64,000 nucleotides of DNA from Azospira sp. I13 (GCF_003112695.1 NZ_BFBP01000005.1:62439-126438); one strand, 5' to 3'. Shown: positions 1 through 10,223, counted from the first letter of the stretch. Translations and numbers: made by a program. The notes: generated by a model not told the origin, from the sequence alone.

Positions 1-1
1 C

Positions 2-1453
2 GGCCTTTCCGGCGGCCAGAAGAAGCGCCTGGCCCTGGCCCAGGCCCTGGCCGTGGCGCCGGAAGTGCTGCTGCTGGACGAACCCACCAACCACCTGGAC
101 GTGGGGGCCATCGCCTGGCTGGAAAATCTGCTCGTTGAAGCCAACGTCACCCTGCTCTTCATCACTCACGACCGGGCCTTCCTCAACCGCCTGGCCACCC
201 GCATCGTCGAGTTGGACCGGGGCCAGCTGGTGAGTTTTCCCGGCAACTTCGCCACCTACCAGGAGCGCAAGGAGCGCATGCTGGCCGACGAGGCAGTGGT
301 CAATGCCAAGTTCGACAAGTTTCTGGCCCAGGAAGAAGTGTGGATCCGCAAGGGCGTGGAAGCCCGGCGCACCCGCAACGAAGGCCGGGTGCTGCGCCTG
401 GAGCAGTTGCGGCGGGATCGGGCGGCCCGGCGGGATCGCCAGGGCAAGGTCGAACTGAACCTGGATGCCGGCGAAAAGAGCGGCAAGCTGGTGGCCGAGC
501 TGGTGCATGTCACCAAACGCTACGGCGACCGCACCATCGTGCGGGATTTCTCCACCCGCCTCATGCGCGGCGACAAGATCGGCCTGATCGGCCCCAACGG
601 TGCTGGTAAGACCACCCTGCTGCGCCTCATTCTGGGCGAACTGCAGCCCGACGAGGGCACGGTGCGCCAGGGCACCAAGGTGGAAGTGGCCTATTTCGAC
701 CAGTTCCGCAGCCAGTTGGACGAGGAAGCCGCCCTGGCCGACGTCATTTCCCCGGGCTCCGACTACGTGGAAATCGGCAACGAGAAAAAGCACGTCATCA
801 GCTACCTGGGCGACTTCCTTTTCGCGCCACAGCGGGCCCGTTCGCCGGTGAAGTCCCTCTCCGGCGGCGAGCGCAACCGCCTGCTGCTGGCCCGGCTCTT
901 CGCCCGTCCGGCCAATGTGCTGGTGCTGGACGAACCCACCAACGACCTGGATATCGAAACCCTGGAGCTGCTCGAACAGCTGCTGCAGGACTACCCGGGC
1001 ACCCTGTTCCTGGTCAGCCACGACCGGGCTTTCCTCGATAACGTGGTAACCCAGACCATCGCCGCCGAAGGCGACGGCGTGTGGCACGAGTACGCCGGTG
1101 GCTACAGCGACTGGGCGGCCTACCAGCAGAAGCGCCAGGCCGCCGAAGCAGAAGCCGCCAAGGCCCAGGCCCGGGAAGAAAAAGCTGCGGCGCCGAAGGA
1201 AGAGAAGGGCGCCAAGGCCAAGCCGGTCAAGCTTTCCTACAAGGAAACCAAGGAACTGGAAGCCCTGCCGGACCGCATTGCCGGACTGGAGGCGGAGCAG
1301 GCCGGCATCAGCCAGCGTCTGGAAGACCCGGGCCTGTACCAGCGCGACCCCCAGGAAGCCCAGCGCCTTTCCGCCCGTCTGGGCGAGATCGACGAGGAGC
1401 TGCTGGCGCTGCTCGAACGCTGGGAAGCGCTGGAAGGCAAAACCGCCGCCTGA
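2..1453 (+). CDS. uup: ABC-F family ATPase Uup (5' partial)
   Basis: The frame is already open at base 2, so the N-terminus lies outside the window. The visible part starts with an ABC signature (LSGGQ) and a Walker B (LLLDEPTNHLD), the end of the first nucleotide-binding domain. A complete second domain follows: Walker A GPNGAGKTT near base 592, signature LSGGE near 858 and LVLDEPTNDLD near 919. There are no membrane segments. The two domains are joined by an Arg/Lys-rich linker, and the protein ends in a charged, Ala/Lys/Glu-rich coiled coil typical of Uup (YKETKELEALPDRIAGLE). ABC-F proteins are soluble and act on ribosomes or structured nucleic acid rather than in transport; Uup is linked to branched-DNA handling and transposon excision in E. 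coli. The coiled-coil tail favours Uup over EttA. Confidence 0.9.
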   Translation, partial: GLSGGQKKRLALAQALAVAPEVLLLDEPTNHLDVGAIAWLENLLVEANVTLLFITHDRAFLNRLATRIVELDRGQLVSFPGNFATYQERKERMLADEAVVNAKFDKFLAQEEVWIRKGVEARRTRNEGRVLRLEQLRRDRAARRDRQGKVELNLDAGEKSGKLVAELVHVTKRYGDRTIVRDFSTRLMRGDKIGLIGPNGAGKTTLLRLILGELQPDEGTVRQGTKVEVAYFDQFRSQLDEEAALADVISPGSDYVEIGNEKKHVISYLGDFLFAPQRARSPVKSLSGGERNRLLLARLFARPANVLVLDEPTNDLDIETLELLEQLLQDYPGTLFLVSHDRAFLDNVVTQTIAAEGDGVWHEYAGGYSDWAAYQQKRQAAEAEAAKAQAREEKAAAPKEEKGAKAKPVKLSYKETKELEALPDRIAGLEAEQAGISQRLEDPGLYQRDPQEAQRLSARLGEIDEELLALLERWEALEGKTAA

Positions 1454-1539
1454 CCCCGCCTGCGGGGCGGCCCCGCCGGATGCCGCCCCCGGCCCTGTGA
1501 TAAACTCCGAAACCTTTCCAGCACAAGGTTTTGACGCCC

Positions 1540-2640
1540 ATGTCCGGCAATACTTTCGGCACCCTGTTTACGGTGACTTCCTTCGGCGAATCCCACGGCC
1601 CGGCCATCGGCTGCGTGGTGGATGGCTGTCCTCCCGGACTGGAACTGACCGAGGCGGACATTCAGGCCGAACTGGACCGGCGCAAGCCCGGCACTTCCCG
1701 CCACGTCACCCAGCGTCGGGAGCCGGACACCGTCGAGATTCTCTCCGGCGTCTTTGACGGCAAAACCACCGGTACCCCCATCGGCCTCTTGATCCGCAAC
1801 CAGGATCAGCGCAGCAAGGACTACGGCAACATCGCCCAGACCTTCCGCCCCGGCCATGCCGATTACGGCTACACCCAGAAATACGGCTTCCGCGACTATC
1901 GCGGCGGCGGCCGCTCCTCCGCCCGGGAAACCGCCGTGCGCGTGGCGGCTGGCGCCATTGCCCGCAAGTGGCTGCAGCAACGCTACGGCATCGGCATCCG
2001 GGGCTGGATGAGCGCCCTGGGCCCCATCGAGATTCCCTTTGTCAGCGCTGCCGACATTGATGGCAATGCCTTCTTCGCCCCCAACGCCGCCCTCGTGCCG
2101 GAGCTGGAGGCCTACATGGATGCCCTGCGCAAGTCCCTGGATTCCGTCGGCGCCAAGATCACCGTCACCGCCACCGGGGTTCCTCCGGGCTGGGGCGAGC
2201 CGGTCTATGACCGTCTGGATGCGGAAATCGCCTACGCCATGATGGGTATCAACGCCGTCAAGGGCGTGGAGATCGGCGCCGGCTTTGCTTCCGTGGCCCA
2301 GAAGGGTAGCGAACACGGCGACGAAATCACCCCGCAAGGCTTCCTCTCCAACCATGCCGGCGGCGTGCTGGGGGGGATTTCCACGGGTCAGGAGATCGTG
2401 GTGAACATGGCCATCAAGCCCACGTCTTCCATTGCCCAGCCGCGCCGCTCCGTGGACCTGCAGGGCAATGCCGTGGAAGTGGCCACCGAAGGCCGCCACG
2501 ACCCCTGTGTCGGCATCCGCGCCACGCCCATTGCCGAGGCCATGCTGGCCCTGGTGCTGATGGATCACGCCCTGCGCCACCGCGCCCAGTGTGGTGACGT
2601 GCAGTGCGCCACCCCGCGCATTCCGGCCAGCCCGGCCTGA
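1540..2640 (+). CDS. aroC: Chorismate synthase
   Basis: The 366-residue protein matches chorismate synthase throughout, with the early [14 protein letters not shown] motif and the Arg-rich FMN/substrate region [15 protein letters not shown] followed by [12 protein letters not shown]. It converts 5-enolpyruvylshikimate-3-phosphate to chorismate, the last common step of aromatic amino acid synthesis, using reduced FMN. I chose the ATG at 1540 (MSGNTFG) rather than the in-frame TTG at 1531, because family members start at this MSGNTFG sequence. It lies 86 bases after uup on the same strand and may share its transcript. The next gene is convergent, and transcription probably ends at the hairpin at 2986-3014. 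Confidence 0.97.
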   Translation: MSGNTFGTLFTVTSFGESHGPAIGCVVDGCPPGLELTEADIQAELDRRKPGTSRHVTQRREPDTVEILSGVFDGKTTGTPIGLLIRNQDQRSKDYGNIAQTFRPGHADYGYTQKYGFRDYRGGGRSSARETAVRVAAGAIARKWLQQRYGIGIRGWMSALGPIEIPFVSAADIDGNAFFAPNAALVPELEAYMDALRKSLDSVGAKITVTATGVPPGWGEPVYDRLDAEIAYAMMGINAVKGVEIGAGFASVAQKGSEHGDEITPQGFLSNHAGGVLGGISTGQEIVVNMAIKPTSSIAQPRRSVDLQGNAVEVATEGRHDPCVGIRATPIAEAMLALVLMDHALRHRAQCGDVQCATPRIPASPA

Positions 2641-2943
2641 GCATCCCAGGCACGGGGCCACGCCGTTTCCCTCCAGCCGGAATCCGGGGAGGGGAGCGGT
2701 TTCTTCCCGCTACTTCAATACCTTCGCAACACCTGCCCTGAGCGGCAATAGGGGCGCCATTCTTGCCACCCCCTGCCGCGCCGGGCAGGCGGGATGCGCC
2801 TTGGCAGCTGGGGCGAGTGCCAAGCCGCGTCCCTGCTGCCTCTCAGGGCAGGGCGGGTTAGCATCCTCTCTCCCCAGCACCGTTTCCCTCGTCATCGCCA
2901 TGACCGTCACCCGGCGCCACTCCGCTGGCCATGAGTTGGGGCT

Positions 2944-2959
2944 ATGGCCCATGGGCCAT
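2944..2959. repeat. Perfect 16-bp palindrome
   Basis: ATGGCCCATGGGCCAT reads the same on both strands. It lies about 30 bases from the terminator, in a convergent gap where an operator would not be expected. Function unknown. Confidence 0.5.
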
Positions 2960-2985
2960 GGATGATTAAGCACCGACTATGAATG

Positions 2986-3014
2986 AAAAAGGACGCCCGC
3001 AGGCGTCCTTTTTT
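2986..3014. terminator. Bidirectional intrinsic terminator of aroC and asd
   Basis: Perfect 7-bp stem GGACGCC / GGCGTCC with a 4-base loop, preceded by five A and followed by six T. The T-run on either strand allows it to end both aroC (+) and the leu-asd operon (-). Confidence 0.88.
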
Positions 3015-3039
3015 GTCACCGGAATATCCGGCCGGGGGA

Positions 3040-4173
3040 TCAGGCTTCCAGCAGGATGCGCAGCATGCGGCGCAGGGGCTCGGCAGCACCCCACAGCAGC
3101 TGGTCACCGCAGGTGAAGGCAGCCAGGTACTCGGGGCCCATGGCCATCTTGTGCAGACGGCCGACGGGCACGGTGAGGGTGCCGGTGACGGCGGCGGGGG
3201 TCAGCTCGCGCTCGGAAATCTCGCGCTCGTTGGGTACCACCTTGGCCCACTGGTTGGCCTTGGCCAGCATGTCGCTGATCTCGTCCAGGGGCGCATCCTT
3301 CTTCAGCTTGATGGTCAGGGCCTGGGAGTGGCAGCGCATGGCGCCGATACGCACGCAGAGACCATCGATGGGGATGGAGCCGGCGCTACGGAAAGCGGGC
3401 TTGCCGAGGATCTTGTTGCATTCGGCGCCACCCTTCCATTCTTCCTTGGACTGGCCGTTTTCCACGGGCACGTCGATCCAGGGGATCAGGCTGCCGGCCA
3501 GGGGGGTGTTGCGGAAGTTCTTCTTGGGGAAGGCGTCGGAACGGATGGTTTCAGCCACCTTGCGGTCGATTTCCAGGATGGCGGAGGCCGGATCGGCCAG
3601 CAGGTCGGCCACGGAGGCGTGGATGGCCCCCATCTGGGCGATCAGCTCGCGCATGTTCTGGGCGCCGGCGCCGGAAGCGGCCTGGTAGGTCATGGAGGTG
3701 GCCCACTCGATCAGGTCGTTCTGGAACAGGCCGCCCAGGCCCATCAGCATCAGGGAGACGGTACAGTTGCCGCCGATCCAGTTCTTGCCGCCCTTGGCCA
3801 GGGAATCCTGGATGACGTTCTTGTTCACCGGGTCGAGGATGATCACGGCGTCGTCGGCCATGCGCAGGGCGGAGGCGGCGTCGATCCAGTGGCCGTTCCA
3901 GCCGGCAGCCCGCAGCTTGGGGAAGACTTCCTTGGTGTAGTCGCCACCCTGGCAGGTGATGATGATGTCGCAGGCCTTCAGTGCGTCCACGGACATGGCG
4001 TCCTGCAGGGGCGCAGCGGCTTCCTTGCCACCGAACACCGGGGCCTTGCCGCCGGCATTGGAAGTGGAGAAATACACCGGCTCGATATGGGCGAAATCGC
4101 CTTCTTCCACCATGCGCTGCATGAGGACGGAACCGACCATGCCGCGCCAACCAACCAGACCAACTCGCTTCAT
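3040..4173 (-). CDS. asd: Aspartate-semialdehyde dehydrogenase
   Basis: The 377-residue protein reduces 4-aspartyl phosphate to aspartate semialdehyde with NADPH, feeding lysine, diaminopimelate, threonine and methionine synthesis. The N-terminal [20 protein letters not shown] is the typical nucleotide-binding start of the proteobacterial Asd type; the catalytic cysteine is in [10 protein letters not shown]. The start at 4173 was chosen because the family begins at MKRVGLVG; upstream in-frame sequence (from 4242) does not look like protein and lies between genes. It is the last gene of the minus-strand leuC-leuD-leuB-asd run, about 100 bases after leuB, and is followed by the terminator at 2986-3014. 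Confidence 0.97.
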   Translation of the reverse strand: MKRVGLVGWRGMVGSVLMQRMVEEGDFAHIEPVYFSTSNAGGKAPVFGGKEAAAPLQDAMSVDALKACDIIITCQGGDYTKEVFPKLRAAGWNGHWIDAASALRMADDAVIILDPVNKNVIQDSLAKGGKNWIGGNCTVSLMLMGLGGLFQNDLIEWATSMTYQAASGAGAQNMRELIAQMGAIHASVADLLADPASAILEIDRKVAETIRSDAFPKKNFRNTPLAGSLIPWIDVPVENGQSKEEWKGGAECNKILGKPAFRSAGSIPIDGLCVRIGAMRCHSQALTIKLKKDAPLDEISDMLAKANQWAKVVPNEREISERELTPAAVTGTLTVPVGRLHKMAMGPEYLAAFTCGDQLLWGAAEPLRRMLRILLEA

Positions 4174-4272
4174 CACTGCTTCCTTGGGTAAAGAACTAAT
4201 TAACGAATATGTAACGGTATCACAGGCGGCGGGCTTTTCCACTCCGCCGCCCTCATGGTTTTCCCTGAATGC

Positions 4273-5337
4273 TCAGAGGGCCGCGAGAACGGCGTCGCCC
4301 ATCTGCTTGGTGCCCACCTTGGTGGTGCCCGGCTCGTAGATGTCGCCGGTGCGGTAGCCCTGGGCCAGCACCTTCTTCACGGCGTTTTCCACCTTCACGG
4401 CGGCTTCTTCCATATTGAAGGTGTAGCGCAGCATCATGGCGGCGGAGAGGATGGTGGCCAGCGGGTTGGCCACGCCCTTGCCGGCGATGTCCGGAGCGGA
4501 ACCGTGAGAGGGCTCGTAGAGGCCCTTGTTGTTGGCGTCCAGGGAGGCGGAGGGCAGCATGCCGATGGAGCCGGTGAGCATGGAGGCTTCGTCGGAGAGG
4601 ATGTCGCCGAACATGTTGCCGGTGACCATCACGTCGAACTGCTTGGGATTGCGCACCAGCTGCATGGCGGCGTTATCCACCAGCATGTGGGAGAGTTCCA
4701 CGTCCGGGTATTCGGGGGCCAGTTCGTTGGCGATGTCGCGCCAGAGCTGGGTGGTTTCCAGCACGTTCATCTTGTCCACCGAGCACAGCTTCTTGTTGCG
4801 CTTGCGGGCGGCTTCGAAGGCCACGCGCAGGATGCGGCGGATTTCGGATTCGCTGTAGTGCATGGTGTTGAAGCCGAAACGCTGCTTCTGGCCGTCAATC
4901 TCGCGCTCCTCGATGCCGCGGGGCTGGCCGAAGTAGATATCGCCGGTCAGTTCGCGCACGATGAGGATGTCCAGGCCGGCCACCACTTCGGGCTTCAGGG
5001 TGGAAGCATTGGCCAGTTCCGGGTAGAGGATGGCGGGGCGCAGGTTGGCAAACAGGTTGAGTTGCTTGCGGATGCCCAGCAGGCCGCGCTCGGGGCGCTG
5101 CTCCCGGGGCAGGGTGTCCCACTGGGGGCCACCCACGGCGCCCAGCAGTACGGCATCGGCTTCCTGGGCCAGCTTCTGGGTGGCTTCCGGGTAGGGGGTG
5201 CCGGTGGCATCCACGGCACAGCCGCCGAGCAGGGCGGTTTCCATTTCAAAGCCCAGGTTCAGGGCTTCCAGCACACGCACGGCTTCCGCCATGATTTCGG
5301 GACCGATGCCGTCACCGGGGAGAACGCAAATTTTCAT
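4273..5337 (-). CDS. leuB: 3-isopropylmalate dehydrogenase
   Basis: The 354-residue protein begins [20 protein letters not shown], the hallmark of the isocitrate/isopropylmalate dehydrogenase family, and has [22 protein letters not shown]-like sequence and a [10 protein letters not shown] nucleotide-binding region. It catalyses NAD-dependent oxidative decarboxylation of 3-isopropylmalate in leucine synthesis. The ATG at 5337 was chosen over an in-frame start at 5382, which would lie inside the inverted repeat upstream. It follows leuD after a gap of about 140 bases that is filled by that inverted repeat. It is distinct from the related dmlA elsewhere in the window, which has tartrate/malate-type sequence. 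Confidence 0.97.
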   Translation of the reverse strand: MKICVLPGDGIGPEIMAEAVRVLEALNLGFEMETALLGGCAVDATGTPYPEATQKLAQEADAVLLGAVGGPQWDTLPREQRPERGLLGIRKQLNLFANLRPAILYPELANASTLKPEVVAGLDILIVRELTGDIYFGQPRGIEEREIDGQKQRFGFNTMHYSESEIRRILRVAFEAARKRNKKLCSVDKMNVLETTQLWRDIANELAPEYPDVELSHMLVDNAAMQLVRNPKQFDVMVTGNMFGDILSDEASMLTGSIGMLPSASLDANNKGLYEPSHGSAPDIAGKGVANPLATILSAAMMLRYTFNMEEAAVKVENAVKKVLAQGYRTGDIYEPGTTKVGTKQMGDAVLAAL

Positions 5338-5358
5338 TTTCAGAACCTTAAAGGACTT

Positions 5359-5471
5359 GGCCACAGAGGGCACAGAGAACACAGAGGTAAAACCCCCTGG
5401 GGCATCACGGAACCTGCATCAACAGGCCAATCCCGCAACTTCCTCTCTGTGAACTCTGTGTCCTCTGTGGC
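5359..5471. repeat. CACAGAG-type inverted repeat between leuD and leuB
   Basis: The left arm (5359-5387) contains GGCCACAGAGGGCACAGAG and the right arm (5442-5471) is its near-complete reverse complement, ending GTGTCCTCTGTGGC. About 54 bases separate them. CACAGAG-rich elements of this kind are dispersed in intergenic regions of many bacterial genomes. In the leu transcript it would fold into a long stem and could act as a messenger-stabilising or mobile palindromic element. Confidence 0.75.
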
Positions 5472-5480
5472 AAAAAAAGA

Positions 5481-6119
5481 TCAGGAAAACAGCCAGGGCT
5501 GTTCAGCCCGGCGGCGTTCCTCGAAGGCCTTGATCTTGTCGGCGTGTCTCAGGGTCAGGCCGATATCGTCCCAGCCGTTGAGCAGGCATTCGCGGCGGAA
5601 GGCATCCACCTCGAAGGGGATGGCGTGGCCGTCGGGGCGCACCACCTTCTGCTGCTCCAGGTCCACCACCAGCTTGAAGCCCGGGGTGTATTCGGTGAGG
5701 CCGAACAGGGCATCGATCTCGGCCTTGGGAAGGACGATGGGCAGGATGCCGTTCTTGAAGCAGTTGTTGAAGAAGATGTCGGCGAAGGATTCGGCGATGA
5801 CCACGCGGAAGCCGTAATCCAGCAGGGCCCAGGGAGCATGCTCCCGGGAGGAGCCGCAGCCGAAGTTGCTGCGGGTCAGCAGCACGGAAGCGCCCTGGTA
5901 GCGTTGCTGGTTGAGCACGAAATTGGGATTCAGGGGCCGCTTGGAGTTGTCCATGCCCGGCTCGCCGTGATCCATGTAGCGCCACTCGTCGAAGGCGTTG
6001 GGGCCGAAGCCGGAACGCTTGATGGACTTGAGGAACTGCTTGGGGATGATGGCGTCGGTATCGACGTTGTTACGGTCGAGGGGGGCCACCAGGCCGTCGA
6101 GTTTGGTAAATGCCTGCAT
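5481..6119 (-). CDS. leuD: 3-isopropylmalate dehydratase small subunit
   Basis: The 212-residue protein starts [20 protein letters not shown] and carries the small-subunit motifs [12 protein letters not shown] and [15 protein letters not shown]. It pairs with LeuC to form the isomerase that converts 2-isopropylmalate to 3-isopropylmalate. Its ATG shares one base with the TAA of the preceding lipoprotein gene (TAATG), so the two are probably translationally coupled. Expected cytosolic partner: LeuC, 6262-7668, immediately upstream apart from the small lipoprotein gene. Confidence 0.97.
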   Translation of the reverse strand: MQAFTKLDGLVAPLDRNNVDTDAIIPKQFLKSIKRSGFGPNAFDEWRYMDHGEPGMDNSKRPLNPNFVLNQQRYQGASVLLTRSNFGCGSSREHAPWALLDYGFRVVIAESFADIFFNNCFKNGILPIVLPKAEIDALFGLTEYTPGFKLVVDLEQQKVVRPDGHAIPFEVDAFRRECLLNGWDDIGLTLRHADKIKAFEERRRAEQPWLFS

Positions 6120-6241
6120 TACTTGGTCGCCTTCTGGATGGCCTCGCCACCCTTTTCGATGTCCTGGCCGATGCCGCGCACGGTGTTGCAGCCGGCCAGC
6201 AGAACGGCCAGGGCTGCGACGATCAGGGTCAGTTTTTTCAT
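6119..6241 (-). CDS. Entericidin A/B family small lipoprotein
   Basis: A 40-residue protein, [18 protein letters not shown] followed by [20 protein letters not shown]. The signal peptide ends in a lipobox (LLAGC), so the mature lipoprotein is only about 23 residues and begins [11 protein letters not shown], the signature of entericidins. In enterobacteria entericidins form an antidote/toxin-like pair linked to stationary-phase lysis; function elsewhere is largely unproven. It sits inside the leu operon, 20 bases after leuC, and its stop overlaps the leuD start by one base. Only one entericidin is present. Confidence 0.85.
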   Translation of the reverse strand: MKKLTLIVAALAVLLAGCNTVRGIGQDIEKGGEAIQKATK

Positions 6242-6261
6242 GGCTCTAATCTCCTCGGTCT

Positions 6262-7668
6262 TCAGAGAATGTCACGCACGTCGGCAAAGTGGCCGGCGAT
6301 CCCCGCCGCTGCAGCCATGGCGGGACTGACCAGGTGGGTACGCCCGCCGGGGCCCTGACGGCCTTCAAAATTGCGGTTGGAGGTGGAGGCGCAGCGCTCG
6401 CCCGGCTCCAGCCGGTCGGCATTCATGGCCAGGCACATGGAGCAGCCCGGTTCGCGCCACTCGAAGCCGGCGGCGATGAAGATCTTGTCCAGACCTTCGG
6501 CCTCGGCCTGGCGCTTGACCAGACCGGAGCCCGGCACCACCAGGGCCAGCTTGACGTTGGCGGCCTTCTGGCGGCCCCGCACCACGGTGGCGGCTTCGCG
6601 CAGGTCCTCGATACGGGAGTTGGTGCAGGAACCGATGAAGACCTTGTCGATGGCGATCTTCTTGATTTCCAGATTGGGCGTCAGACCCATGTACTGCAAG
6701 GCCCGCTCCATGCCTTCGCGCTTGACCGGATCGGCTTCCTTGGCGGGATCGGGCACGGTCGCACCGATGGCCACCACCATCTCGGGGGAGGTGCCCCAGG
6801 TCACCTGGGGCTGGATTTCCTCAGCCTTCAAATCCACCACGCGGTCGAAGGTGGCGCCTTCGTCGGACTTCAGGGTGCGCCAGTGGGCCACTGCCTTGTC
6901 CCAGGTCTCGCCCTTGGGGGAGAAGGGGCGGTCCTTCAGATAGTTGATGGTGGTGTCGTCCACCGCCACGAAACCCATGCGCGCACCGGCTTCGATGGCC
7001 ATATTGCACAGGGTCATGCGGCCTTCCATGGAGAGGCCGCGGATGGCGGAGCCGCCGAATTCGATGGCGTAGCCGGTACCGCCGGCGGTACCGATCTTGC
7101 CGATGATGGCCAGGGCCACGTCCTTGCCGGTGACGCCCTTGCCCAGCTTGCCCTCGACGCGGATCAGCATGGACTTGGACTTCTTCTGGATCAGGCACTG
7201 GGTGGCCATCACGTGCTCCACCTCGGAGGTGCCGATGCCGTGGGCCATACAGGCGAAGGCGCCGTGGGTGGAGGTGTGGGAGTCGCCGCAGACCACGGTC
7301 ATGCCGGGCAGGGTGGCGCCGTTTTCCGGCCCCACCACGTGCACGATGCCCTGCCGCATGTCCTTGAAGGGCCAGTAGGCGAGGGCGCCCACTTCACGGA
7401 TGTTGGCGTCCAGGGTTTCCACCTGCTGACGGGAGATCGGGTCCTTGATGCCTTCTTCCCAGTGGTCCGTCGGGGTGTTGTGGTCCGCCGTGGCGACGAT
7501 GGAGGAAATGCGCCAGGGTTTGCGGCCTGCCAGCTTCAGACCCTCGAAAGCCTGGGGGCTGGTCACTTCGTGGACCAAATGACGATCGATATAAATCAGC
7601 GCGGTGCCATCGGCTTCTTCATGCACCACATGGCTCTGCCAGAGCTTGTCATAGAGGGTTTGGGGCAT
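6262..7668 (-). CDS. leuC: 3-isopropylmalate dehydratase large subunit
   Basis: The 468-residue aconitase-family protein starts [15 protein letters not shown]. It has the 4Fe-4S cluster ligands in [11 protein letters not shown] and in GCSMCLAMN, plus the early [11 protein letters not shown] motif. With LeuD it isomerises 2-isopropylmalate to 3-isopropylmalate. It is the first gene of the operon leuC - entericidin - leuD - leuB - asd. A plausible extended -10 promoter (TGC TATAGA) lies about 35 bases before the start, at 7700-7708. Confidence 0.98.
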   Translation of the reverse strand: MPQTLYDKLWQSHVVHEEADGTALIYIDRHLVHEVTSPQAFEGLKLAGRKPWRISSIVATADHNTPTDHWEEGIKDPISRQQVETLDANIREVGALAYWPFKDMRQGIVHVVGPENGATLPGMTVVCGDSHTSTHGAFACMAHGIGTSEVEHVMATQCLIQKKSKSMLIRVEGKLGKGVTGKDVALAIIGKIGTAGGTGYAIEFGGSAIRGLSMEGRMTLCNMAIEAGARMGFVAVDDTTINYLKDRPFSPKGETWDKAVAHWRTLKSDEGATFDRVVDLKAEEIQPQVTWGTSPEMVVAIGATVPDPAKEADPVKREGMERALQYMGLTPNLEIKKIAIDKVFIGSCTNSRIEDLREAATVVRGRQKAANVKLALVVPGSGLVKRQAEAEGLDKIFIAAGFEWREPGCSMCLAMNADRLEPGERCASTSNRNFEGRQGPGGRTHLVSPAMAAAAGIAGHFADVRDIL

Positions 7669-7699
7669 TTTCGGTACGGCGTAGGGGAAAGGGGGAAAT

Positions 7700-7708
7700 T
7701 CTATAGCA
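7700..7708 (-). promoter_or_regulatory. Candidate extended -10 promoter of the leu operon
   Basis: Minus strand reads TGCTATAGA about 32-40 bases before the leuC ATG. The -10 is good and has the TGn extension; no clear -35 hexamer is visible. Confidence 0.4.
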
Positions 7709-7760
7709 AAACCGGCTATTCAGGGCTGTGCGGGGGCCGCCGGGACTGGAAAGCAGCCCC

Positions 7761-8549
7761 TCATTTCCCGTGCTTGGCCGCTTCCGGCACCGGCTTGTAG
7801 TACTGCATCGCTTCGGGCAGCCAGTCCTGGATCTGGCGGATGCGGGTGGAATCGGCCGGGTGGGTGGAGAGGAACTCCGGCGGCTTGCTTTCGCGCTTGG
7901 CGGCTTCCGCCATGCGTTTCCACAATTCCAGAGAGGCGTGGGGGTCATAGCCGGCCTTGGCCATGTAGACCAGGCCCATGCGGTCCGCCTCCGATTCCTG
8001 CAGGCGGGAGTAGGGCAGAAGGTAGCCCACCGCGGCTCCGGCGCCCAGCAGGCCGGCGTAGAGGTTGGCTTTGCGGGAATCGCTGGAGGACACCACCACG
8101 GCGGCGGTCAGGCCGGCCACCAGCATCTGCTGGCTCAGGCGCTCACCCCCGTGGCGGGCGATGGCGTGGGCCACTTCATGGCCGATCACCGCCGCCAGGC
8201 CTGCATCGTCCTGGGTCACCGGCAGCAGGCCGGTATAGACCGCCACCTTGCCACCGGGCAGGCAGAAAGCGTTGATGGTCTTGTCGTTCTCGATGACCTT
8301 GAATTCCCACTGGTAATTCTTGCCCGTGGCGGCGGCGATGCGCCGGCCGACGCGCTGAATCTGGGCGTTCAGTTCGGGGTCGTCCGACACCTTCTCCTTC
8401 TTCAGGATGTCCTGGTAGGAGGTCAGGCCCATGCGCATTTCCTGGCCTTCGCCAAGGAATTGCATCTGGCTGCGGCCGGTGATGGGCACCGTCTGGCAGG
8501 CAGCGAAAAGGGCAGCGGAAGCAGCGAGCAACCAGGGAGTCAGTTTCAT
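7761..8549 (-). CDS. M48 family metalloprotease lipoprotein
   Basis: The 262-residue protein has a signal peptide with lipobox LFAAC (Cys18), so it is probably anchored to a membrane on the periplasmic side. The zinc site is HEVAH (His124, Glu125, His128) with a downstream third ligand in ESEAD (about Glu187), the M48 pattern. Mature sequence VPITGRSQMQFL is typical of the LoiP/YcaL-like group of lipoprotein peptidases. These degrade misfolded envelope proteins in E. coli; the substrate here is unknown. It is transcribed in the same direction as the leu operon, about 90 bases upstream of leuC, but the leuC promoter suggests separate control. Confidence 0.9.
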   Translation of the reverse strand: MKLTPWLLAASAALFAACQTVPITGRSQMQFLGEGQEMRMGLTSYQDILKKEKVSDDPELNAQIQRVGRRIAAATGKNYQWEFKVIENDKTINAFCLPGGKVAVYTGLLPVTQDDAGLAAVIGHEVAHAIARHGGERLSQQMLVAGLTAAVVVSSSDSRKANLYAGLLGAGAAVGYLLPYSRLQESEADRMGLVYMAKAGYDPHASLELWKRMAEAAKRESKPPEFLSTHPADSTRIRQIQDWLPEAMQYYKPVPEAAKHGK

Positions 8550-8595
8550 GGGCGTCGGCAGCGAGAAAAAAGGTGCAGTTTAGCCAGTTTGACCC

Positions 8596-8630
8596 AAAAA
8601 AACGCCGAAGATTTTCAGGTCTTCGGCGTT
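8596..8630 (-). terminator. Intrinsic terminator of rhlE
   Basis: Perfect 11-bp stem AACGCCGAAGA / TCTTCGGCGTT with an 8-base loop. On the minus strand it runs into seven or more T, so it ends transcription coming from rhlE. Confidence 0.85.
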
Positions 8631-8680
8631 TCGGTTGAGGCTAGGGCCTCAGGTATTGAGGGGCTGCGGGGCCCCGTCGC

Positions 8681-10135
8681 TCAGTGGTGGCGGCTGCCGT
8701 TGCGATGGCTCGGGCCGTTGCCGCCGGTCCCGCTGTTGCCGCCGCTGCCGCTGTTGCCGCGGCCCCGGTTTTCGCCGAAGCGCCGGCCTTCGCCGCCGTT
8801 GCCACCATTACCGCCATTGCCGCCCTGGGGGCGGCCCCGGCCCTGGGATTGGCCGCCACTTCTGCCGCCTTCCCGGGAGCCCTCGCGGCCACCGTTACGG
8901 CCGCCGTTATTGCCGTTGCCACCGCGTCCCTGGCCTTGACCCTGGCGCTGGCCACCACGATTCTGGGGGGGCGGAGCCGGAGTAGGATTGGCGCTGGGCT
9001 CGAAGCCGGGCAGGATGACCTTGCCCAGATCCATCTTGATCAGGCGCTCGATACCCCGCAGGTTGTCCTTCTCTTCGTGGCAGACCAGGGAAATGGCTTC
9101 CCCTTCGGCGCCGGCCCGGCCGGTACGGCCGATACGGTGCACATAGTCTTCTGCCACGTTGGGCAACTCGTAGTTCACCACGTAGGGCAACTGGTCGATG
9201 TCGATACCCCGGGCGGCAATGTCGGTGGCCACCAGGGCCACCAGCTTGCCGTCCTTGAATTCGGTGAGGGCCCGCACTCGGGCGCCCTGGGTCTTGTTGC
9301 CGTGCAAGGCGGCGGAGCGGATGCCTTCCTTGTCCAGGCGGCGGGCCAGGGCATCGGCGCCGTGCTTGGTGCGGGTGAAGATCAGCACCTGGTTCCAGCC
9401 GCGGTTCTCGAAGAGGTGCAGCAGCACATCCTTCTTCTTCTCCCGGTCCACGTGGATGATGGTCTGGGCGACGGTTTCCACGGTGGTATTGCGGCGAGCC
9501 ACTTCGATGGACTGGGGGTCGTGCAGGAAGCTGCGGGCCAGATCCTTGATCTCGTCAGAGAACGTGGCGGAGAAGAGCAGGTTCTGGCGCTGGCCGTTGG
9601 GCGGCAGCAGGGCCAGGATCTTGCGGATGTCGCGGATGAAGCCCATGTCCAGCATGCGGTCGGCTTCATCGAGGACGAGGATTTCCACAGCGGAGAGATC
9701 CAGGGTGCGCTGGTTCACGTGGTCCAGCAGGCGGCCCGGGCAGGCCACCAGGATATCCACGCCGCGGCGCAGGGAAGCCACCTGGGGATTCATGCCGACG
9801 CCGCCGAAGAGGGACATGGACTTGAAGGGCAGGTGCTGGCCATAGGTACGCACGCTCTCTTCCACCTGCAGGGCCAGTTCCCGGGTCGGTGCCAGGATCA
9901 GGACGCGGGGCTTGAGAGGCGTCGGGGCGCGGCGGGGAGCTTCGGCGAGGCGTTGGAGAATAGGCAGGGTGAAGCCGGCGGTCTTGCCGGTGCCGGTCTG
10001 GGCGCAGGCCATGAGGTCGCGGCCGGCCATGACGGCGGGAATGGCTTGTTGCTGGATGGGGGTAGGTTCGGTGTAACCCTGCTCGGCAATAGCGCGCAGG
10101 ATTTCGGCCGAAAGGCCGAGATCAGTAAACAGCAT
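8681..10135 (-). CDS. rhlE: DEAD-box RNA helicase RhlE
   Basis: The 484-residue protein begins [20 protein letters not shown], with the Q motif, Walker A AQTGTGKT (45-52), DEAD box [10 protein letters not shown] near 156, SAT near 187 and HRIGRTGR near 336. This set defines a DEAD-box ATP-dependent RNA helicase, and the N-terminus matches the RhlE branch. The last 80 or so residues are an extreme Gly/Asn/Arg tail with RGG-like repeats (GGNGGNGGNGG), an RNA-binding low-complexity region. It likely works in ribosome assembly or mRNA decay in the cytosol. A ribosome-binding site (AGGAG) precedes the ATG at 10135. A 10-bp inverted repeat lies about 90 bases upstream of the start, in the presumed leader. 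Confidence 0.94.
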   Translation of the reverse strand: MLFTDLGLSAEILRAIAEQGYTEPTPIQQQAIPAVMAGRDLMACAQTGTGKTAGFTLPILQRLAEAPRRAPTPLKPRVLILAPTRELALQVEESVRTYGQHLPFKSMSLFGGVGMNPQVASLRRGVDILVACPGRLLDHVNQRTLDLSAVEILVLDEADRMLDMGFIRDIRKILALLPPNGQRQNLLFSATFSDEIKDLARSFLHDPQSIEVARRNTTVETVAQTIIHVDREKKKDVLLHLFENRGWNQVLIFTRTKHGADALARRLDKEGIRSAALHGNKTQGARVRALTEFKDGKLVALVATDIAARGIDIDQLPYVVNYELPNVAEDYVHRIGRTGRAGAEGEAISLVCHEEKDNLRGIERLIKMDLGKVILPGFEPSANPTPAPPPQNRGGQRQGQGQGRGGNGNNGGRNGGREGSREGGRSGGQSQGRGRPQGGNGGNGGNGGEGRRFGENRGRGNSGSGGNSGTGGNGPSHRNGSRHH

Positions 10136-10223
10136 GGATGCTCCTGGTGGGGTAGCCCTTGGGCCTTGCGTGCCAGCGGCACGAACCAGTCGAGGCGAAC
10201 TACGGGATGGGGTAAATCACGCA

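Larger units (their letters stand above)
2641..3039. other. Convergent gap between aroC and asd
   Basis: Nearly 400 bases between two genes that point at each other. It holds a perfect 16-bp palindrome at 2944-2959 and a bidirectional terminator at 2986-3014. I see no convincing gene; short open frames here lack a ribosome-binding site or recognisable protein features. Confidence 0.6.

Noticed and set aside
4255-5817. Long plus-strand open frame opposite leuB and leuD
   Set aside because: Antisense shadow typical of GC-rich DNA; the minus strand encodes well-conserved enzymes, and the Gly/His-rich translation matches no protein.
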